From Microbacterium sp. A20 (GTDB lineage Bacteria > Actinomycetota > Actinomycetes > Actinomycetales > Microbacteriaceae): a stretch of 55,988 nucleotides of DNA. Position numbers and translations under genes: made by a program. The stretch lies in assembly GCF_004794515.1 (NCBI RefSeq), contig NZ_SSDF01000067.1:1-55988 (forward strand), in the 5' to 3' direction. Positions within the stretch are counted from its first letter, which is position 1; every line of letters starts with the position of its first letter. Below the pieces are notes generated by a model. It searched no databases, was not told the DNA's origin, and worked only from the letters and a program-made list of their open reading frames with translations. This document shows, piece by piece, positions 20,214 to 28,364 of the stretch.

Positions 20214-22724
20214 TCAGTCGCGCAGCGCGGCTCCGAAGCGCTCGGCTGCGACCTCGACACCTGCGAGCTTCGCTGCGGTGGCCTCAGCTGCCGTGAGTGT
20301 GCGGTCGCCGGAGCGGAAGCGCAGCGCGAACGTCAGACTCTTCGAGCCCTCCGGCACGCCTTCGCCGCGATAGTCGTCCACCAAGCGCACCGATTCGAGC
20401 AGCGCGCCCGCGCCCTCGGCGAGTGCGGCCTGCACGTCGGCGGCCGGCACCTCCGCCGGCAGCGTCAGCGAGACGTCCTGCGTGGCAGCGGGGAACGTCG
20501 AGAGCGATGCCGCGACGACCCGGCCACCCGCGAGCGTCAGGAGGCGGTCGAGGTCGAGTTCGAGCACGGTCGCGCGCCCGGGGAGATCGGCTCCCTCGGC
20601 CACGGCCGGGTGCAGCTCGCCGACGTAGCCGACCTCTTCGCCGGCGACACGCAGCGACCCGGTACGACCCGGGTGCAGGGCGGCGCGCTCCGCCTGCACG
20701 ACATCGATCTCGACACCGGCGGCGGCCGCGATCACCCGCACGGCGTCCAGCGCCTCGACGAGTCCTGCCGCCTCGGCCGGACGGCCGGGCTGGCGCGGTG
20801 CGACATGACCCGTCAGCAGCGCCGAGATGAACCGGAGCTGCGGCGGGATCGAGGCGTTCAGTGCCGCGAGCGTCTCGTCGGAGGGGCGCTCCCCCAACGG
20901 CGGCACCTCGTCCGTGCCGTATTCGACGCCCGGCTCGGGAAGGAACACGGCGCCCGTCTCGAAGATCGCGAGGTCGGTGAGTCCGCGCGAGATGTTGCGG
21001 TGCGCGGTCTGCAGCAGTCCGGGGATGAGCGAGCGGCGCAGGAACGGCGCCTGCCCGTCGAGCGGGTTCGCCAGGCGGATGCTCGGCAGGTGCTTTCCCG
21101 AGGCGGAGCCGTGGAGGTCGTTCTGCGCCTCTGTGGTGAACGGGAACGACGGCGTCTCGACCAGTCCGGCGGCGGCAAGGGCGTCGGCCACGCGGCGACG
21201 GCCCTGCTGGTGAGCGGTGAGCCCACGGCCGGACGGCGGCGTCGGCAGCACCGAGGGGATGCGGTCGAGACCGTGGATGCGGGCGACCTCTTCGGCCAGC
21301 GTCCACTTGTCGGTGAGGTCGGGGCGCCAGGTCGGCGGGATGACGGTCCAGCCGGAGCCGTCTTCCGCCGCGGTGACGTCCGCGCCGATCGTGGTCAGCG
21401 CACCGGTGATCTCGTCGTCGGTGTAGTCGACGCCGATGAGTCCCTGCACGAAGCCGGCGGGCAGCTCGATGTCTGCGACGAAGACCTCGGCGAACAGCGC
21501 ACCGCCCTCTTCCGTGAGCGTGCCTCCGGCGAGCTCGACCATCAAGTCGGCAGCCCGGCGCGCGGCGACGAACGGGATGAGCGGGTCGACGCCGCGCTCG
21601 AAGCGCTTGGATGCCTCGCTCGGGAGCTTGTGCCGACGCGCCGTGCGGGCGATCGTGATCGGGTCGAAGTTCGCGGCCTCGATGAGCACGTTGCGAGTGG
21701 TGTCGCTCATCTCCGTGGTGCCGCCGCCCATGACGCCGGCCAGGCCGATCGGGCCGGACCCGTCGGTGATGAGGAGGTCTTCGACGTGCAGCGAGCGCTC
21801 CACCCCGTCGAGGGTGGTCATCTTCTCGCCCGGGGTGGCGCGGCGGACAGTGATTCCCCCCGTCAGCTTGTCGAGGTCGTAACCGTGCAGCGGCTGACCC
21901 AGCTCGAGCATCACGTAGTTGGTGATGTCGATCAGGACGCCCAGCGAGCGCATGCCCGCGAGGCTGAGCCGCGCGATCATCCAGGGCGGAGTCGGGCGCG
22001 AGGGATCGACATCCCGCACGACGCGGGTCACGAACTCGCTCGCGCCGACGCGTCCCCGCACGGGGGCGACGTCGTCGACCACGGTCGTGTGTCCGGTTCC
22101 CGGCTGGAGCTCAGCGAAGTCGCGCTCGGCGGGGTCACGGAACTCCGCCCCCGTGGCGTGTGCGTACTCACGGGCGACACCGCGCAGGGAGAACGCGTAG
22201 CCGCGGTCGGGAGTGACGTTGATCTCCACTGCGACGTCGTCGAGGCCGAGCAGCGCGATCGCGTCGGTGCCGACCGGCGCATCGATGCCGAGGTCGGAGA
22301 GCACGATGATGCCGTTGTGCTCGTCACCCAGGCCCAGTTCGCGCGCGGAGGCGATCATGCCGTCGGAGACATGACCGTAGGTCTTGCGCGCAGCGATCGG
22401 GAACGGCCCCGGGAGCACCGCGCCCGGCAGCGTCACGACGACCTTGTCGCCGGCGACGAAGTTGTGCGCGCCGCAGACGATCCCGCGGATGCCGCCGTTC
22501 GCCTCGCCCACATCGACCTGGCACCAGTTGATGGTCTTGCCGTTGGACTGCGACTCGGCCTCGATCGAGACGACCTGCCCGACGACGACGGGACCTGCGA
22601 TCTCGAAGCGGTGCACCTCCTCCTCTTCGAAGCCGACCGTCACCAGCGCCGCGAGGACATCCTCGGGCGTGGCATCCGCTGCCAGATCGACGTACTCACG
22701 CAACCACGAAAGCGGGACGCGCAT
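20214..22724 (-). CDS. pheT: Phenylalanyl-tRNA synthetase beta subunit
   Basis: 836 residues, usual length. It pairs with PheS to charge tRNA-Phe. The N-terminus MRVPLSWLREYVDL is the standard bacterial PheT start. A tRNA-binding (EMAP-like) domain lies around 40-150, the editing B3/B4 domain around 210-370, B5 around 400-470, and the C-terminal anticodon-binding FDX-ACB around 740-836 (SLTFALRFRSGDRTLT). The ATG shares one base with the pheS stop (TGATG), so the subunits are translationally coupled. An upstream extension of the open frame lies inside pheS and is not real. Confidence 0.97.
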   Translation of the reverse strand: MRVPLSWLREYVDLAADATPEDVLAALVTVGFEEEEVHRFEIAGPVVVGQVVSIEAESQSNGKTINWCQVDVGEANGGIRGIVCGAHNFVAGDKVVVTLPGAVLPGPFPIAARKTYGHVSDGMIASARELGLGDEHNGIIVLSDLGIDAPVGTDAIALLGLDDVAVEINVTPDRGYAFSLRGVAREYAHATGAEFRDPAERDFAELQPGTGHTTVVDDVAPVRGRVGASEFVTRVVRDVDPSRPTPPWMIARLSLAGMRSLGVLIDITNYVMLELGQPLHGYDLDKLTGGITVRRATPGEKMTTLDGVERSLHVEDLLITDGSGPIGLAGVMGGGTTEMSDTTRNVLIEAANFDPITIARTARRHKLPSEASKRFERGVDPLIPFVAARRAADLMVELAGGTLTEEGGALFAEVFVADIELPAGFVQGLIGVDYTDDEITGALTTIGADVTAAEDGSGWTVIPPTWRPDLTDKWTLAEEVARIHGLDRIPSVLPTPPSGRGLTAHQQGRRRVADALAAAGLVETPSFPFTTEAQNDLHGSASGKHLPSIRLANPLDGQAPFLRRSLIPGLLQTAHRNISRGLTDLAIFETGAVFLPEPGVEYGTDEVPPLGERPSDETLAALNASIPPQLRFISALLTGHVAPRQPGRPAEAAGLVEALDAVRVIAAAAGVEIDVVQAERAALHPGRTGSLRVAGEEVGYVGELHPAVAEGADLPGRATVLELDLDRLLTLAGGRVVAASLSTFPAATQDVSLTLPAEVPAADVQAALAEGAGALLESVRLVDDYRGEGVPEGSKSLTFALRFRSGDRTLTAAEATAAKLAGVEVAAERFGAALRD

Positions 22725-23764
22725 CACACCACCATCCCGAACTGCTCGCTGAATCGGACATCGCCCTCGGCCATGTCGCGCATGTCCTGCACATCGCTGC
22801 GGAACATCAGGCCCCGCTCGATGCCCATGCCGAACGCGAAGCCGCTGTACACCTCGGGGTCGATCCCGGCCGCGCGCAGCACGTTCGGGTTGACCATGCC
22901 GCAGCCGCCCCACTCGATCCAGCGCGCGCCACCCTTGAAGGTCGGGTGCCACAGGTCGAGCTCGGCGGAGGGCTCGGTGAACGGGAAGTAGTTGGTGCGG
23001 AAGCGCGTCTCGGCCTCGGGACCGAAGAGCTGCTTCGCGAAGTGGTCGAGCGTGCCCTTGAGGTGCGCCATCGTGATGCCCTTGTCGATGACGAGTCCCT
23101 CGAACTGGGTGAACACCGGCAGGTGCGTGGCGTCGAATTCATCGGTGCGGTATACGCGCCCCGGGCACAGCACGTAGATCGGCACCTCGCGGTCGAGCAT
23201 CGAGCGCACCTGCACCGGGCTCGTGTGCGTGCGCATCACCAGGTGACGCGAGGTCGGGTCGACGTAGAAGGTGTCCTGCTCCTGACGTGCCGGGTGGTCG
23301 ACGTCGAAGTTCAGGGCGTCGAAGTTGAACCACTCGTGCTCGAGCTCCGGTCCCTCCGCGATCTCCCATCCCATGCCGACGAAGATGTCGCAGACCTGGT
23401 CCTGGAGGAGCGTGAGCGGGTGCCGGGCGCCGACCCGCGTGCGCGAGGGCACAGCGGTGATGTCGACACGCTCGGCCTCGAGACGCGCAGCCACCTCAGC
23501 GGCGGCCAGCTCTGCCTCCTTGGCCGCGAGCGCCTGCGTCACCTGCCCGCGTCCCTGGCCCACGAGCTTGCCGAATGCGGCCTTGTTCTCGGGGGCGACC
23601 TGGCGCATCGAGGCGTTCAGGACCGCGAGCGGCGAACCCTCCGCGACGTGTGCGGCACGAGCCGCCTTCAGCTCGGCGGTGTCTGCGGCTGTGGCGATCG
23701 CCGCGAGGGCGTCGGCGACAGCGGCTTCGACCGCTTCCGGGGTGATTTCAGGAGACTCTGACAC
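22724..23764 (-). CDS. pheS: Phenylalanyl-tRNA synthetase alpha subunit
   Basis: 346 residues. Catalytic subunit, class II. An N-terminal coiled coil (1-100) is followed by the catalytic core with HPLTLLQDQVCDIF, the motif 2 region YRTDEFDATHLPVFTQFEG (first part of the loop) and motif 3 FAFGMGIERGLMF near the C-terminus. The start is GTG; TAGACT 8 bases upstream suggests a very short or no leader. It follows the gluD gene on the same strand by 42 bases. Confidence 0.97.
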   Translation of the reverse strand: MSESPEITPEAVEAAVADALAAIATAADTAELKAARAAHVAEGSPLAVLNASMRQVAPENKAAFGKLVGQGRGQVTQALAAKEAELAAAEVAARLEAERVDITAVPSRTRVGARHPLTLLQDQVCDIFVGMGWEIAEGPELEHEWFNFDALNFDVDHPARQEQDTFYVDPTSRHLVMRTHTSPVQVRSMLDREVPIYVLCPGRVYRTDEFDATHLPVFTQFEGLVIDKGITMAHLKGTLDHFAKQLFGPEAETRFRTNYFPFTEPSAELDLWHPTFKGGARWIEWGGCGMVNPNVLRAAGIDPEVYSGFAFGMGIERGLMFRSDVQDMRDMAEGDVRFSEQFGMVV

Positions 23765-23806
23765 GAGAATCGAGTCTACCGGGGGCGCGCGGCTCCCTTT
23801 CGCGGC

Positions 23807-24709
23807 TCAGCGCTGCGCCTCAGGCCCGTCGCCCTGCAGCACGATGAGGGAGGTGTTCGTCTCCCCGCCGTGCTGTCGGGGATCCGGCACAGCCGGTCCC
23901 GCCTTCGGCGAGCGCTTCGCCCGACGCTGCAGGCGGTAGGCGACGTAGGAGAGGAGCAGACACACGGCCACGTACATCGATCCGCCGATGATGGCGGCGG
24001 GGATCAGCGGGGAGCCGTACGGCGCCTGGTTGCCGATCTGGTTGATGACGTAGAGCAGCTCCTGATAGGTGATGATGAACCCGAGCGCGGTGTCCTTCAG
24101 GGCGACGACGAGCTGCGCGATGATCACGGGCATCATGGCCCGCACGGCCTGCGGGATCAGGATGAAGTACATCACCCCGGTCTTGCGCAGTCCGATCGCA
24201 TACCCGGCTTCCGCCTGCCCGCGAGGCAGCGACTCGATGCCGGCGCGCAAGACCTCGGCGAGCACCGAGCCGTTGTAGACGATGAGCGCGATGACGACCG
24301 CCCAGTACGGCGGCATCTTCACACCGAGCACGGGCAGGCCGTAGTACAGCAGCATCATGAGGATGAGCACGGGCACCGCTCGCAGGACCTCGATGATCCA
24401 GCGCACGGGCTCACGCACCCAGGCGTGCTCCGAGAGACGACCGATGCCGAGCACGAAGCCGAGGATGATCGAACCGACCCCCGCGGCGCCGAAGGCGGCC
24501 AGCGTGGCCAGCAGACCTTCGCCGAAACGGACCCAGACGGCGGAGAACGTGAAGATGTTCCACTTCTCGGCGGTGAACTGTCCGGTGGCGAACAGCCGCC
24601 ATACGACCCAGCCGAGCACGGCAAGGACGACGACGACCGTCGCGACTCCGATGAGACGGTTGCGGGCGACGGCACGGGGGCCGGGGACGTCGAACAGGAC
24701 GGAACTCAT
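23807..24709 (-). CDS. gluD: Glutamate-type ABC transporter permease (GluD-like)
   Basis: 300 residues. Polar amino acid permease of the HisM/GlnP type. One N-terminal membrane segment (RLIGVATVVVVLAVLGWVV) precedes a five-segment core, and the EAA loop YNGSVLAEVLRAGIESLPRGQ(AEAGYAIGL) that docks the ATPase is intact. The C-terminal tail after the last segment is basic and then acidic. ATG overlaps the gluC stop (ATGA). It should form a heterodimer with GluC. Named by match of operon layout to gluABCD of Corynebacterium. Confidence 0.9.
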   Translation of the reverse strand: MSSVLFDVPGPRAVARNRLIGVATVVVVLAVLGWVVWRLFATGQFTAEKWNIFTFSAVWVRFGEGLLATLAAFGAAGVGSIILGFVLGIGRLSEHAWVREPVRWIIEVLRAVPVLILMMLLYYGLPVLGVKMPPYWAVVIALIVYNGSVLAEVLRAGIESLPRGQAEAGYAIGLRKTGVMYFILIPQAVRAMMPVIIAQLVVALKDTALGFIITYQELLYVINQIGNQAPYGSPLIPAAIIGGSMYVAVCLLLSYVAYRLQRRAKRSPKAGPAVPDPRQHGGETNTSLIVLQGDGPEAQR

Positions 24710-25353
24710 CGCGCGATCCTCCACTTGTTCTCGAGCGTGCGCTGCACCCATGCGAGCAGCAGCACCAGCACCACGAAGATGACCATGACCCACAGCAGGA
24801 CGACGAGGGCGTTCTCGCCGCGCTCGCTCAGTGCGGCGCGGATGGTGCCGAGGTTGACGACCGAGAATCCGGCCGCCACCGTGGTGTTCTTCATGAGGGC
24901 GATGAGGACGCTCATCATCGGCGGGACCACCGAGCGCGTGGCCTGCGGCAGGATGACGTAGCGCATGACCTGACCGAAGTTGAGGCCGATCGCCCGCGCC
25001 GCCTCGGCCTGCCCGACCGGCACCGTGTTGATACCGGCCCGCAACGCCTCGGCGACGTAGGTCGCGGTGTAGAGACCGAGCGCGATGACGGCGAGCAGCA
25101 GGGCGTTCACCCGCTCGCCCAGGAGGATCGGCAGGCAGAACGCGAAGAAGAACATCACGAGGGTGAGCGGGGTATTGCGGATCCAGTTCACGTAGACGCC
25201 GCCGACCGCCCGGGCGATCGGCACCGGGGACACCCGTGCCGCCCCGACGATCAATCCCAGCACCAGGGCGATGAGACCGCCGCCCAGGAACAGCACGATC
25301 GTTCCCCACAGTGCTTCACCCCAGAGATCGAGGTGGTCGCTGATGACTCCCAC
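24706..25353 (-). CDS. gluC: Glutamate-type ABC transporter permease (GluC-like)
   Basis: 215 residues. Membrane permease with the EAA loop YVAEALRAGINTVPVGQ near residue 100 and NTPLTLVMFF typical of amino acid permeases. The GTG at 25353 is chosen because GGAG precedes it by 6 bases; the longer open frame runs through a strong hairpin. It is coupled to gluD. Confidence 0.92.
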   Translation of the reverse strand: MGVISDHLDLWGEALWGTIVLFLGGGLIALVLGLIVGAARVSPVPIARAVGGVYVNWIRNTPLTLVMFFFAFCLPILLGERVNALLLAVIALGLYTATYVAEALRAGINTVPVGQAEAARAIGLNFGQVMRYVILPQATRSVVPPMMSVLIALMKNTTVAAGFSVVNLGTIRAALSERGENALVVLLWVMVIFVVLVLLLAWVQRTLENKWRIAR

Positions 25354-25398
25354 GGCTGCTCCTGTCGATTCGTGTTCTCGCGACGATCCTGCTGATGG

Positions 25399-25429
25399 AT
25401 GGGGCGGCCGATGGTGTCGGCCGCCCCAT
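25399..25429 (-). promoter_or_regulatory. Strong hairpin between gluB and gluC
   Basis: A perfect 13-bp stem, ATGGGGCGGCCGA with its complement, and a 5-base loop (25412-25416). It begins 5 bases past the gluB stop. No T-tract follows on the minus strand. Such hairpins commonly protect the 3' end of the binding-protein message or dampen read-through, so that the binding protein exceeds the permeases. Confidence 0.7.
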
Positions 25430-25433
25430 GCGA

Positions 25434-26348
25434 TCAACCGATCGGGTCGACCTCGGGCTGCTCGGCTTCGACGCCGGAGGCGCCGAGGTTGTTGTCGAAG
25501 ATCTGCTGCCAGATGTCGCCACCGTCGGTCAGCTGCGTGTTGAAGTACTCGGCCAGCGCGTCATCACCCTTGGCGAGGCCGATGCCGTAGCGCTCCTCGC
25601 TGAACGGCTCGCCGACGACCTTCAGCTTGTCCGGGTCCTGTGCCGCGTAGCCGATGAGGATCGCCTCGTCGGTCGTGACGGCATCCACCTGCCCGTTCTT
25701 GAGGTCCTCGACGCACTTCGAGTACGTGTCGTACTCCTTCGTGGGAACGTCCGGGTAGTTGGTGTTGATGTTCTGGATCGGCGTCGAGCCGGTCACAGAG
25801 CACACCGTCGTCGAGTCGCTCAGGTCGTCCACGCTCTCGATGTCGCTGTCGGCACCGACGAGGAGACCCTGTCCGGTCAGGAAGTACGGCCCGGCGAAGG
25901 CGATCTGCTCCTTGCGCTTGTCCGTGATCGAGTAGGTGCCGACGTAGTAGTCGATGTCGCCGTTCACGATCGCCTGCTCGCGGTTCGCCGAGGCGATCGC
26001 CGTGAATTCGATCTTCTCCGGGTCGACCCCGAGGGAAGCAGCCATCCAGCGGGCGATGTCGACGTCGAAGCCGGTGCGGTCACCCGTCACCGGGTCGAGG
26101 TATCCGAGACCCGGCTGATCTTCCTTGACGCCGACCTTGATGGTGCCGGAGGACGAGATCCGATCGAACGTCGGGCTCCCGTCGATGCTGACATCCTCGA
26201 GGACGGTCCAGGGCGTGCTGGAGGTCTCCTCCTCGCCGCCGTCTTCCGGGGCTCCCGAGCTCGACGGCGTGCCGCTGTTGCAGGCCGTGAGCGCGAGCAG
26301 TGCCACCGCTGCGATTCCGATGCCTGCCAGTGTCCGTGTGCGTCGCAT
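25434..26348 (-). CDS. gluB: Glutamate-binding lipoprotein (GluB-like)
   Basis: 304 residues. Lipoprotein signal with lipobox LTAC (Cys23). After a Ser/Gly/Glu-rich linker the type II amino acid-binding fold starts (IKVGVKEDQPGLGYLDP, GFDVDIARWMAASLG); hinge and second-lobe motifs DYYVGTYSITDKR and LVGADSDIESVDDL are clear. It should capture glutamate or a related acid outside the membrane and deliver it to GluCD. The intergenic space to gluA is 50 bases; a strong hairpin follows it. Confidence 0.92.
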   Translation of the reverse strand: MRRTRTLAGIGIAAVALLALTACNSGTPSSSGAPEDGGEEETSSTPWTVLEDVSIDGSPTFDRISSSGTIKVGVKEDQPGLGYLDPVTGDRTGFDVDIARWMAASLGVDPEKIEFTAIASANREQAIVNGDIDYYVGTYSITDKRKEQIAFAGPYFLTGQGLLVGADSDIESVDDLSDSTTVCSVTGSTPIQNINTNYPDVPTKEYDTYSKCVEDLKNGQVDAVTTDEAILIGYAAQDPDKLKVVGEPFSEERYGIGLAKGDDALAEYFNTQLTDGGDIWQQIFDNNLGASGVEAEQPEVDPIG

Positions 26349-26398
26349 GTGCGTCTCCTTCGTGTGCTGTGTGTGCAGGGTCTGTGTGGTCGGGTGCG

Positions 26399-27145
26399 TC
26401 AGTGCGTCAGGAGCTTCGACAGGAAGTCCTTGGCACGGTCGCTCTTCGGGTTCGTGAAGAACTCCTCGGGAGTCGCCTCCTCCACGATTCGCCCGTCGGC
26501 CATGAAGACCACTCGGTCGGCGGCCTTGCGGGCGAAGCCCATCTCGTGCGTGACGACGATCATGGTCATGCCCTCGTGGGCCAGCTCGACCATCACGTCG
26601 AGGACCTCGTTGATCATCTCGGGGTCGAGCGCGCTGGTCGGCTCATCGAAGAGCATGACCTTCGGCTGCATCGCGAGCGCCCGGGCGATCGCCACACGCT
26701 GCTGTTGGCCGCCGGAGAGCTGCGCGGGGAGCTTCGATGCCTGCTGGGCGACGCCGACGCGCTTGAGCAGCATCATCGCGTCGGCCTCGGCATCCGCCTT
26801 CTTGAGGCCACGGACCTTGATCGGTCCCAGGGTCACGTTCTCGAGGATCGTGAGGTGGGCGAACAGGTTGAACGACTGGAAAACCATGCCGACATCCGCA
26901 CGGAGGTGGGCGAGGCCCTTGCCCTCGGCGGGCAGCTCCTTGCCGTCGATGCGGATGGTGCCGCTGGTGATCGTCTCGAGTCGGTTGATCGTGCGACACA
27001 GGGTCGACTTGCCGGAGCCGGACGGGCCGATCACGACGACGACCTCTCCCGAGTTGACCGTGAGGTCGATGTCGGCGAGAGCTTGGAAATCTCCGTAGTG
27101 CTTCTGGACGTTCTCGACCACGACGAGGGGTGTATCAGAGGTCAT
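26399..27145 (-). CDS. gluA: Glutamate-type ABC transporter ATP-binding protein (GluA-like)
   Basis: 248 residues. Complete ABC ATPase of the polar amino acid class: Walker [11 protein letters not shown]-loop VFQSFNLF, signature LSGGQQQR, Walker [14 protein letters not shown]-loop VTHEMGF. It powers GluCD. Two ATG codons adjoin; the second (27145) is 5 bases from GGAG and is preferred. First gene of gluABCD. Confidence 0.94.
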   Translation of the reverse strand: MTSDTPLVVVENVQKHYGDFQALADIDLTVNSGEVVVVIGPSGSGKSTLCRTINRLETITSGTIRIDGKELPAEGKGLAHLRADVGMVFQSFNLFAHLTILENVTLGPIKVRGLKKADAEADAMMLLKRVGVAQQASKLPAQLSGGQQQRVAIARALAMQPKVMLFDEPTSALDPEMINEVLDVMVELAHEGMTMIVVTHEMGFARKAADRVVFMADGRIVEEATPEEFFTNPKSDRAKDFLSKLLTH

Positions 27146-27256
27146 CATTTCTCCAAACTAGCCACGTCGGACGCGGGTCTCCAGGCGCCTCGGTGAGATT
27201 TACACGTTCGTAATCACCTGATCGCGGTACCAATGCTGCTCTGCACGGGTACCCCA

Positions 27257-27342
27257 CGGCCCGCCCCCACGGGCCGCGGGATCGTCCTGCGGCCTCGCCC
27301 CCCAGCGACAGCGGAGCTGCAGGATCCGATCGCTCGCGATCG
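27257..27342. other. Hairpin-rich gluA upstream region with C-rich loops
   Basis: Three structures on the plus strand: CGGCCCG-CCCCCA-CGGGCCG (27257-27276); TCCTGC paired with GCAGGA around a loop holding six C (about 27285-27324); and CGATCGC-TC-GCGATCG (27327-27342). The C-rich loops recall the actinobacterial 6C RNA, but order and terminator do not fit clearly. It may equally be a leader or 3' region. Confidence 0.35.
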
Positions 27343-27379
27343 ACCTCACATTGGCAGAGCCACGGGCCCGGTGTCAGAC

Positions 27380-27401
27380 TTCTTGAGGATTTCTTGAGAA
27401 G
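27380..27401. promoter_or_regulatory. 11-bp period direct repeat, candidate response-regulator site
   Basis: TTCTTGAGGAT and TTCTTGAGAAG follow each other directly, sharing TTCTTGAG with an 11-bp period, the usual spacing of OmpR-family sites. It abuts the stop codon of the TAXI gene, about 235 bases upstream of gluA. The outer bases also form an inverted repeat (27377-27383 and 27397-27403), so a terminator-like hairpin is an alternative. Confidence 0.4.
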
Positions 27402-28364
27402 TCAGCCGCGCAGGTCGCGGTAATAGTCGACCGCACCCGGATGCAACGGGACGGGTCCCGTGAAGATCGCCGATCGGCGGTCCAGCAGAGCGGCGGCAGG
27501 AACCTCCCCCGCGATCCGCAGACGGGCATCGAAGAGTCCGGTCAGAATGTCACGCACGATCCCGCGCGGGGTCGACGACGCGGTGACGAGGTAGTTCGGG
27601 ACGGCCATCGTCGGCGCCGAGGCCGCGATGCCGTAGGTGCCGGCCGGGACATCGGCGGGACGATACGCATCCGAGTAGCGGTCGTTCACCTCGTTCACCC
27701 AGTCCTGCTCGATCGGGAGCAGGCGCACGGCTGTCGTCTGCGAGAGGGCGGCGATTCCCGGCGTCGGCAGCCCACCCACCCAGAAGAACCCGTCGATCTC
27801 CCCGCGCTCCATCGCCGCGATCGACTCGCCGAGGTCGAGCTGAGGATCCTGAAGAGATCCGACGTCGACGCCCGCGGCATCCAGAACCCGTGCGGAGATC
27901 ACGTTCACTCCCGAGTTCTCCGCGCCGAGGGAGACCGTCCGCCCCGCAAGATCCGGGAGGCTCGTCACATCGGAGTCGCCGCGCACCACGACCTGCACGT
28001 ACTCGTCGTAGAGACGCGCCAGAGCCCGCACTTCGAGGGGCGCGTCGAAGGCACCGGTTCCCGCCACGGCATCAGCTGCTGCGTCACCCTGCGCGAACCC
28101 GATCAGGGCTTCGCCGGAGTCCACGCGCAGCAGGTTGTCCACGGATCCGGCCGTCTCCTGCCCGACGACACGGATATCCAGGTCCGCAGAGAGCTCGTCG
28201 GCGAGATGGCTGCCGTACTCGTAGTAGACGCCCGTGGAACCGCCGGCCGCGATCGCATACTCCGCGTCGGTCCACTCGCTCGCACGCTGACTGCAGGCGA
28301 CGAGCGTCCCGAGGAGCACGAGCGAGAGGATTCCCGCCACCATCCGTCGCACCGCGGCCATCAT
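27402..28364 (-). CDS. TAXI-family solute-binding lipoprotein
   Basis: 320 residues. Lipobox LVAC (Cys24) after a hydrophobic signal. The TAXI signature is clear: IAAGGSTGVYYEYGSHLADEL, VVGQETAGSVDNLL, IGFAQGDAAADA, and SLGAENSGVNVISARVL. TAXI proteins normally feed TRAP transporters, but no TRAP permease gene is nearby. Instead the gene overlaps the histidine kinase stop by 4 bases (ATGA), so it probably senses a ligand outside the membrane for that kinase. This role is inference. Confidence 0.88.
   Translation of the reverse strand: MMAAVRRMVAGILSLVLLGTLVACSQRASEWTDAEYAIAAGGSTGVYYEYGSHLADELSADLDIRVVGQETAGSVDNLLRVDSGEALIGFAQGDAAADAVAGTGAFDAPLEVRALARLYDEYVQVVVRGDSDVTSLPDLAGRTVSLGAENSGVNVISARVLDAAGVDVGSLQDPQLDLGESIAAMERGEIDGFFWVGGLPTPGIAALSQTTAVRLLPIEQDWVNEVNDRYSDAYRPADVPAGTYGIAASAPTMAVPNYLVTASSTPRGIVRDILTGLFDARLRIAGEVPAAALLDRRSAIFTGPVPLHPGAVDYYRDLRG

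Noticed and set aside
22725..22952. Upstream extension of pheT
   Set aside because: It lies in another frame of pheS; MRVPLSWLREYV at 22724 is the family start.
27264..27290. Extra copy of the 15-bp DUF559 motif
   Set aside because: Only 10 of 14 fixed positions match and no second unit at 19 bp; likely chance in GC-rich sequence.
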